64,000 nt of DNA from Drosophila persimilis (Eukaryota > Arthropoda > Insecta > Diptera > Drosophilidae), in contig NW_020825321.1 of the NCBI RefSeq assembly GCF_003286085.1, forward strand, positions 620,001 through 684,000. Direction: 5' to 3'. Position 1 is the stretch's first letter. The number at the start of each line of letters is the position of its first letter. The position numbers were made by a program, and so were the translations under genes. Under the pieces are notes generated by a model. The model did no database searches. It was not told where the DNA came from and saw nothing but the letters and a program-made list of their open reading frames with translations. Below are positions 56,506 through 64,000 of this stretch, piece after piece.

Positions 56506-57920
56506 CTAGGCGATTACCCTCGGGTATAGTGACGGGGTGTCAAGTGCGGTGGCTGAGGTTGGTTCCTCTTTTGCTTCTATTATAGTGTTAATACATTTAA
56601 CCGTGACTCTTTTAGAAGTTTTCTTAAATTTGACAGCTACATAACTTAGTAGTACTAATATAATTATGACAAATGAAATTAGTAGACTTATTTGTAATAG
56701 GTTACTATATTTGGTGTATTGCATAATTATTTCATTAGTTTGGACATACGATCTTATTTTATTTTAGTTATGTTGTTGTTGACATAAACATTCTGGGCAA
56801 AATCTAACATTGTGTTTGATATTGTAAATTTATTTAATTGGATTGAACAGTTGTAGATTTTTATAATGGTATTTCCTTCCGCTATGATTTCTTGGTTTAC
56901 ACAATTCTGGTTTAGCGTTGTTTTTGGAAGATTCCATGTGATTAGTATATTGGGTTCAATAAAGTTTATTTGAAACTTTTGAAAAGTTTTGGAATGTGGA
57001 CATTTAGTGGGAGTTTGCATTAAAATTCCTTTTATACAATTGTCATTGGTTTTCAATCTAGTTTCTTTAACAAATACTTCTTCATTTTTTATGTAGTACT
57101 TGTCGTACGTCATATCTGTTAACATGTTATTTAATTCGTCTGGATACGGAACGATTTTATAGATTGGTACTTTTGTAATGTCTTTGGGAATGTTGAAAAT
57201 TATTAGAATTTCGTTGGTATCGGATTTTAGCCATGTGGAGGTTTTTATATTTAGTATTTTCTCAGAATTTATTTGTTCCAGGTAGTCTTGTTTTAATAAT
57301 TTTGGATTAAATATACCGAGCCTAGTTAATTGCATACCTAGTTCTATATCTTCGATATATTCTGTGAAATGTTGTAGATTGAATATCAAAATTTCTATTT
57401 GTTGATTCCTGTCTTTTTCTTCATTTAGTTTGTTTATAACGTTTATTCCGCTATTAACTGCATCTATTACCAAATTTAGTTCATTCATTTGAATGCTATG
57501 GCTGGCTAAATTTAATATTTTTTGTTCCAAATCGACTTTATCTTCCTGAACTAGTGTTCCAAAGAGATATTTGTAGGCTGTTCCTACTATATTGATTAGA
57601 CCTCTTTTATTTCTTTTGGTTATTTTTAGCCCGTTCATTTCTCATTGCAATTTGTCTACTAGATATTTTATTTGGATTATGTCCTGGAATTTAGTGGCTT
57701 GCCTTAACCAATTTTGGTATAGTTCTTCGGTTTTAGTTACATTAACAGTTAGATAATGGTATTCGTAATTGATAGGTATGTTAATCGATCCAGTTTTGAA
57801 TATCATATATCCGTTTTGGGATTTAATAGGATTTATTTCTATGTTTTGGCCCTGTGCCATTACGATGGTAATTGTGAGGAAGATGAGGATTTTAATTGTG
57901 TTGAAGTTCGCCGATTCCAT
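56506..57920 (-). pseudogene. env: Errantivirus envelope gene, copy 1, broken
   Basis: Envelope glycoprotein of an insect endogenous retrovirus. The start at 57920 overlaps the end of pol by 29 bases. Residues 9-24 form a signal peptide-like hydrophobic run. A TGA at about 57639-57641 interrupts it just before the basic RNKR cleavage-like site and hydrophobic stretch. The second open part runs 57638-56754. The membrane anchor (LLISFVIIILVLLSYVAV) is in a different frame at 56724-56506. The gene is not functional as it stands. Confidence 0.88.
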
Positions 57921-60897
57921 TAACTTCCTCGGTTTCTCTGGAATTATTATATTTGCTTCTATTAGATTTCTTCTTTTTCTTGAATTTTGATTTATAATGA
58001 GTTATTTTCCTACCCCTATTCTTTTCTTCATAATGTTTTTCGTCTACCTGTCTAATTTCGCCCGTCCTTTTGAAAGGATTTGTTACCTTAGACTTAACTA
58101 GAGGTGATAGTTTATAGCGGGTATCTACTTCATACTCTATGCGGTTTTTATTTAATTGAGTGATTTTATTCACTTTATTTAGTTGTGTGTCATAATCAGG
58201 TGAGCCTGCATAAATGAATATATCAGCTGGTGTCCTATTTGTGGTATTATGTTTGGTTTTATGATTATAAGAATAAAGAATTAATTCAAAATTCGTGAAT
58301 CTATCTTCTGGGTTATCCTCGCTAGATATTATTCTTAATTTTTCATTTACTGTTTTATGAAATCTTTCTACGTCAGATATTCCATTTTTGCTGTTAGTGA
58401 TCTCTATTTTGACGTTTTCCGCATTCAGCCATGCTTGCAATGCTGTGCACATAAAAGCTGAATCTTTATCGGCTTTGATTTCAATTGGTTTGCCCATCTC
58501 GTTAAAAACTTTCATGATGGCTCTTTTTGCTTCTAACCAGTCACGACTTTTTACTTCTACAAGAGTGGCAAACTTCGAGTATACGTCAATACATGATAGG
58601 AACTGTTGGTTACCAACCATATAGAAATCTATGACGTATTTCTCTCTGATGTTCAGTATTTCCGGTGTAGTTTCGAATGCCAACTTCGTATTTCTATGCT
58701 CTGTTTTGGCAATATTACAAGTAGGACATTCGTTTATGATGTTTTGGATTAGTTTTTGATAATCCGGGTAATAGTATTTTCCCCTAAACCAATTGACGGT
58801 TTTCTCTATCCCTGGATGGAGTAAGCCTTTATGATTCTTTAATATGGTTTCTTTAAATTCAGCGTAATTCTGAATATCTAGGAGTTTCGTGCTTGATTTA
58901 ATAGCTTTGGTTATATTGTTAGAATTAATGATTTCTAAATAGGCTTTTTGGAATGGAGGAAAATCTGTTTCGTAATGGAAATATAATGCGCTCTTTTTGG
59001 TGCATAGATATTCCTTTATTATATCCTTCGCTAAGGTGTTAGTCATTTCCTTATACGTGATCTTGATGATTAGCTTGTGAAAATAACGAATTGTTTCTAC
59101 CTTATCTTCATTGCCTTTTATTAGCTCAATTTGCCGATTGTAATAGTTAATTTGTCTTTCCGTGATAGCAATGTGATTTAGATTGTCTTCCTGTGCGCTA
59201 TGTACAGTTGCACCAACGCTATTGGAAGCTTCTCCAAGGAGATTTTCATTAATCTTTACCCTTGATAAGGCATCAGCTACATGATTTTCTTTGCCTGGTA
59301 GATATTTCATTTTAAAATCAAACTCATTCAGTTTTATTTTCCACCTTTGTAATTTCATATTTGGCTCCTTGAGGTTGTTCAACCAAATCAAGGGTTTATG
59401 ATCGCTTTGTATCTCGAATGTTCTACCGAACAGGTATGAACGGAAATACTTGGTTGCCCATACGATCGCTAATAATTCCTTTTCGATGGCTGAATAGTTT
59501 ATTTCATGTTCATTTAGGGTTCTGCTAGCGTAGCAGATCGGTTTGTGTTCTTGTGACAAAACCGCTCCCAATGCTATGACAATGGCAGAGATTTTGCCTG
59601 GATTTGGTACTATTCCTTCAGTAGTGACTACATGACCTAGGAATTCAGTTTCCTTTTTCATGAATTCACATTTATCCATTTGTAGCTTCAAGTTGGCGTC
59701 TCTCAACTTTCCAAATACTCTCCTTAGTGACAACAAGTGTTCTTACAATGAAGTGGAAAATATAATGATGTCATCTAAGTATACAAAGCAATCTTTGAAG
59801 ATTAACTCTTCTAGCAGATTGTTCATACATCTTTGGAAGGTAGCTGGGGCAGTGGTTAGCCCAAAGGGCATACGAGTGAACTCGTAATGTCCATGCTTAG
59901 TGGAGAACGCAGTTTTGGGGATTGAGCTAGGTTCCATGGGTATTTGATGGAAACCTTTTGCTAAATCGATTGTCGTAAAATACTGACATTTACCTAGTTT
60001 GTCTAGGATTTCATCCATTCGTGGAGTTGGGAATTTGTGCTTAACTGTTATTTCATTTAGACTTCTATAGTCTACTACCATTCGATATTTTTGCTTTCCT
60101 GAAGCATCTATCTTCTTCGGAATCATAGATATGGGCGAGCAGTAAGGAGAATTCGACTTTCGAATTATTCCCTGCCTGATCATATCTTTGATTTGCTGGT
60201 TTACCTCCTGATCATGTATCTGGGCATATTTGTATGGTCGTCTGTAGACCGGGTCTTCATGTTGAGTTTTGATCTCGTGCTTGATTGTACTTGTGAAAGT
60301 CAAATTGTCACCTTCTCTGTACTGCACATCCTTAAACTCATATAAGACCTTCTTTAACTCTTCCCTCTCTTCGTCGTTTAAGTGTTCCAATCTTAATTGA
60401 TTACATTCCCTTAATTCACTGTCTAGAGCGGAAGCGAAGTATTGATCTCCCTCTGGAGATGGGTCAAGGCACTTAGGTGCGATCTTCTCTTCTTTTGTAG
60501 AGGGATCAGTGCACTTCTGTGCGGTCTTGCCGGCTTCAATAGCTTCTCCACTCTGAATGATTGGGTACGACCTAGCTCCTAGTGTTACAGTGTCCTTTCT
60601 GTAATCGATGACGGCTTTACTTGCCATCAAGTATTCTCTTCCTAATAAAATATCATAATTTTCGGAAAAGTTATGTATGTAGAACTTTTGTTCGGACGGA
60701 CATGTTTTGTTCGCATTCCTCATTATACTTTTAGTTAAACGGACAGGTCCATTGATGGTATGGACCGTAAGGTTATCGTCTTTTATCTCGGAATCTGTAT
60801 AATTTTCTTTCATGATGTTGATCGATGATCCCGAGTCAGCGATACACCTTAATATTCTTTTATTAATGGTAATGTTTATAAAGGGTCCACCTCGGTT
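57892..60897 (-). pseudogene. pol: Errantivirus pol (protease, RT, RNase H, integrase), broken
   Basis: Frame follows gag by a shift. Protease Asp-Ser-Gly is at 60829-60837. RT shows DPVYRRPYKYAQIHDQEV, YRMVVDYRSLNEITVKHKFP and catalytic YLDD at 59770-59781. A TAA lies at 59743-59745. The frame then continues to 57892, but an in-frame deletion near 59575-59590 removes the RT connection and the start of RNase H. RNase H remnants (YSAIEKELLAIVWATKYF), HPGIEKTVNWFRGKYYYP with CPTCNIAK, and the integrase core (DFYMVGNQQFLSCIDVY, KADKDSAF, VERFHKTVNE) follow. Confidence 0.92.
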
Positions 60898-61715
60898 TCT
60901 TCCGAGGCGGCTTGATGAAAATTTACGTCCATCTTCGTTTGGCCACTCTGGCTCTCCCTCCCTCTTTTAGTAGGTTGGTTGGGTCCACTCCCACTAGCTT
61001 GGTTTTGAGATATTTGCTGATTGAATGGATTCTGAGCCCTACCTTGATTCAAGGAATTTTTGAACTCATTGTATAATCCAGGATTTTGGGAATTTTGATT
61101 TTGATTTGTTCGATTAGTCTGACCTGTTCCAGATGAACTCTGAGTTTGATTGTGATAGTTAGTAGTATTATAATTTGGATAATAGTTTCCAACATTCTTT
61201 CGATTTGATTGAGACGATTTCGATTGATCTTTATTTGTACCTGAATCTGTTGTACTAGCTTCGTACAATCCTTCTTCTTGTGCTGCCTTCTTAAGATTAG
61301 ACAATGTGGTAATATCTTTTCTTGCTAAGGTCATGAACATTCTGTCAGGAAGTTTTCGAGTAATGACATCTTTAATTGTGTTGTTTAAAGCGTTGTTCAA
61401 CTGCCGTTGAATCTGGTGGTGTATAGTTGTCGTAAGAGTTCTTCATATGGTGTGTGATTTTTGAACTTGTTGATCAGCGCCGTCTTCAGTTCGAGCCACG
61501 TGTTGTGCCTCTCCTGACAGTTGGATCTCGGTCGCTCCAAATAGGATCCTTTGTTGGCGAAGATCTTCAGTTGGATATAATCCGCATACATATTCGATTC
61601 GTTTGATAAATGAGCTTAGCTGTCCAGATGAACCGTCATAGGCAGGTATTTGTCTGATCGACAGCAGTGCCTGGTTCAAGTGGGTTTCGCTCAATGATAG
61701 TGGTGGTAATGCCAT
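60876..61715 (-). pseudogene. gag: Errantivirus gag, frameshifted
   Basis: Starts MALPPLSLSETHLNQALLSI at 61715. The frame moves near 61500 into the 61591-61397 frame (NTWLELKTALINKFKNHTPY), and back near 61400 to 61400-60876 (LPDRMFMTLARKDITTLSNL). It ends in a Gln/Asn/Ser-rich, probably nucleic-acid-binding C-terminus and SEETEVDPL. There is no CCHC knuckle, as is usual for this group. The two compensating frame changes mark it as broken. Confidence 0.87.
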
Positions 61716-61982
61716 ATTGTTGGTGTTGATTGGGTTTTGTTTTGTTTTCAGTAGTTTTTAACTTTATTTTGGTTCACTTGTAAGTTTTTTGATTTTGTAT
61801 TTAGTGTTTCACTGTTCTTGGTGGATCACTTAATTTTAGTTTTGCAAATCGTATGTGCTCGTAACACAGGTTCTTTGGCGGATTTCACAATTTTATTAAC
61901 GATTCCGGGATTACGTGATCACAGTAATTAGAAATTACACAAGCTGACCATTACCGAAATATAGGAGTTAATTTTAAACGAA

Positions 61983-62000
61983 ATCCTACCGACTGCGCCA
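61983..62000 (-). promoter_or_regulatory. Errantivirus primer binding site
   Basis: On the minus strand TGGCGCAGTCGGTAGGAT directly follows the LTR; this primer site is typical of the 17.6/297/ZAM group, usually assigned to tRNA-Ser. Confidence 0.88.
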
Positions 62001-62571
62001 GTTAAATATCCGCAACTCGATTTTAAGTTTTTTAAAAAAGACTTTTATTTTACAACTTAAATATCTTTATGTCACAAGATTTAAATGAATTCCCCGACTT
62101 GACTTTGGGTCTGCTTGTCTCAAACGGAACTGATCTCTCTGCTGCTGGCTAGTTTCCATCAGCCCTTCTCTTGGAACTCCCGACTCTGGCTTCGGGCGTT
62201 GCTTTCCTCGGCTGCATCTTCGTGTCGGTGGCGTACGTGCCTGGATCGATATTTGTTGATCGGTGATCGGCGATCGGTGTTGCATTACATGACGGAGCTA
62301 GGAATGTGATACTCCTTGGTTTTATGTCTAGCTTTGATTGGTCCTCATGAGTGGCGTGATTCTAAAGAATCGATTTCTCGAGAGTGGCGTGATTCTAATG
62401 TTGATGAAACAATGTGGTCCATTGTTTATATTATGGGGGGCCCTAGCTTGGAGTATGGGAAGAAACAGTTATTGATTCTTGAGTGGGGTCCTGTTACTTG
62501 TGTGGATGGGGTGGATGAATTGTACATAAAAATAATGTGTATGGGATGTGAGGAATTATGGATATGTCACT
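62001..62571 (-). repeat. Middle LTR shared by two errantivirus copies
   Basis: 571 bp. It acts as the 5' LTR of the copy to the left and the 3' LTR of the copy to the right. Identical ends to 55884-56478. The central difference is GTTGATCGGTGATCGGCG instead of a longer GGGGATGCGTCGGC segment. Confidence 0.93.
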
Positions 62572-64000
62572 CCCCCAACGATTGTTATTAGCCTGTCCCT
62601 AGGCGATTACCCTCGGGTATAGTGACGGGGTGTCAAGTGCGGTGGCTGAGGTTGGTTCCTCTTTTGCTTCTATTATAGTGTTAATACATTTAACCGTGAC
62701 TCTTTTAGAAGTTTTCTTAAATTTAACAGCTACATAACTTAGTAGTACCAATATAATTATGACAAATGAAATTAGTAGACTTATTTGTAATAGGTTACTA
62801 TATTTGGTGTATTGCATAATTATTTCATTAGTTTGGACATACGATCTTATTTTATTTTAGTTATGTTGTTGTTGACATAAACATTCTGGGCAAAATCTAA
62901 CATTGTGTTTGATATTGTAAATTCATTTAATTGGATTGAACAGTTGTAGATTTTTATAATGGTATTTCCTTCCGCTATGATTTCTTGGTTTACACAATTC
63001 TGGTTTAGCGTTGTTTTTGGAAGATTCCATGTGATTAGTATATTGGGTTCAATAAAGTTTATTTGAAACTTTTGAAAAGTTTTGGAATGTGGACATTTAG
63101 TGGGAGTTTGCATTAAAATTCCTTTTATACAATTGTCATTGGTTTTCAATCTAGTTTCTTTAACAAATACTTCTTCATTTTTTATGTAGTACTTGTCGTA
63201 TGTCATATCTGTTAACATGTTACTTAATTCGTCTGGATACGGAACGATTTTATAAATTGGTACTTTTCTAATGTCTTTGGGAATGTTGGAAATTATTAGA
63301 ATTTCGTTGGTATCGGATTTTAGCCATGTGGAGGTTTTTATATTTAGTATTTTCTCAGAATTTATTTGTTCCAGGTAGTCTTGTTTTAATAATTTTGGAT
63401 TAAATATACCGAGCCTAGTTAATTGCATACCTAGTTCTATATGTTCGATATATTCTGTGAAATGTTGTAGATTGAATATCAAAATTTCTATTTGTTGATT
63501 CCTGTCTTTTTCTTCATTTAGTTTGTTTATAACGTTTATTCCGCTATTAACTGCATCTATTACCAAATTTAGTTCATTCATTTGAATGCTATGGCTGGCT
63601 AAATTTTATATTTTTTGTTCCAAATCGACTTTATCTTCCTGATCTAGTGTTCCAAAGAGATATTTGTAGGCTGTTCCTACTATATTGATTAGGCCTCTTT
63701 TATTTCTTTTGGTTATTTTTAGCCCGTTCATTTCTCTTTGCAATTTGTCTACTAGATATTTTATTTGGATTATGTCCTGGAATTTAGTGGCTTGCCTTAA
63801 CCAATTTTGGTATAGTTCTTCGGTTTTAGTTACATTAACAGTTAGATAATGGTATTCGTAATTGATAGGTATGTTAATCGATCCAGTTTTGAATATCATA
63901 TATCCGTTTTGGGATTTTATAGGATTTATTTCTATGTTTTGGCCCTGTGCCATTACGATGGTAATTGTGAGGAAGATGAGGATTTTAATTGTGTTGAAGT
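62572..64000 (-). mobile_element. Second errantivirus copy, 3' part (continues beyond window)
   Basis: Immediately right of the middle LTR the sequence repeats the 3' internal region of copy 1: polypurine tract, membrane-anchor frame and env, nearly identical base for base. With the shared LTR this makes a head-to-tail dimer. Pol and gag of this copy would lie to the right of the window. Confidence 0.93.
62599..63953 (-). pseudogene. env: Errantivirus envelope gene, copy 2, broken
   Basis: Same layout as copy 1. Here the codon just before the RNKR-like site is intact, so the N-terminal part is open from 63953 to 63606. A TAA occurs at 63603-63605 where copy 1 reads Leu. The rest is open from 63581 to 62847. 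The membrane anchor is again in another frame at 62817-62599, exactly as in copy 1. Two of its breaks are thus private and one is shared. Confidence 0.88.

Larger units (their letters stand above)
55884..62571 (-). mobile_element. Errantivirus (gypsy-type, 17.6/297/ZAM-like), complete but decayed
   Basis: On the minus strand: 5' LTR (62571-62001), primer site complementary to GGCGCAGTCGGTAGG (61983-62000), gag, pol, env and a polypurine tract next to AGTGAC, then the 3' LTR (56478-55884). LTRs starting AGTGAC and a GGCGCAGTCGG primer site mark the 17.6/297/Tom/ZAM group of insect endogenous retroviruses. It inserted in an ATATAT run of the flank of the duplicated BEL family 2. Gag, pol and env all carry breaks. 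Confidence 0.93.

Overview
This window looks like repeat-dense drosophilid fly DNA, most likely heterochromatin. I found no host protein gene, tRNA or rRNA that I can support. Fly origin is inferred from the combination of a DINE-1/INE-1-type repeat, an errantivirus of the 17.6/297/ZAM group with a 'GGCGCAGTCGG' primer site, a LOA-clade LINE, several BEL/Pao elements, Helitron Rep-Hel relics and Tc1-like elements. I cannot name the species. Nearly every coding region carries stops, frameshifts or deletions, so most genes are listed as pseudogenes.

Layout. 1-10,610: a Helitron relic on the minus strand abuts the 5' half (LTR, leader, gag) of a roo-like BEL/Pao element on the plus strand. This ~4.7 kb composite is present twice in tandem, and the first Helitron helicase is split by an internally deleted Tc1-like element (141-1258) with a TA duplication. 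10,611-12,557: unassigned, with short internal repeats and a possible small intron. 12,560-12,783: LTR remnant with a tRNA-Lys-type primer site. 12,850-18,489: decayed LOA-clade LINE. 18,861-27,531: a CR1-like LINE ('LINE B') split by a 6.7 kb BEL/Pao element (family 1, copy 1) with a 5 bp duplication. 27,535-29,085: pol relic of another BEL/Pao lineage. 29,583-30,608: second Tc1-like relic. 31,511-32,965: two DINE-1-like pieces. 33,100-37,834: near full-length CR1-like LINE ('LINE A') with a PHD-finger ORF1. 37,835-44,299: BEL/Pao family 1, copy 2, again with a 5 bp duplication. 44,720-45,207: a deleted LINE A relative. 45,213-51,068: BEL/Pao family 2. 51,381-53,245: 3' pieces of LINE A and LINE B on the minus strand. 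53,246-55,884: a segmental duplicate of the 3' half of BEL family 2 plus its flank. 55,884-64,000: an errantivirus on the minus strand, followed by a second copy that shares the middle LTR, making a tandem dimer that runs off the window.

How the parts relate. The region is a nest of mobile elements. Target duplications date some layers (Tc1 into Helitron; BEL family 1 into LINE B and into the 3' tail of LINE A; errantivirus into the flank already duplicated with BEL family 2). Two large duplications (1,742-10,610 and 48,472-55,884) copied already broken elements, so they came after the insertions. The best leads are these composite duplications, the tandem errantivirus dimer, the deletion junction of LINE B lying exactly at a BEL insertion site, and the unassigned block at 10.6-12.6 kb.
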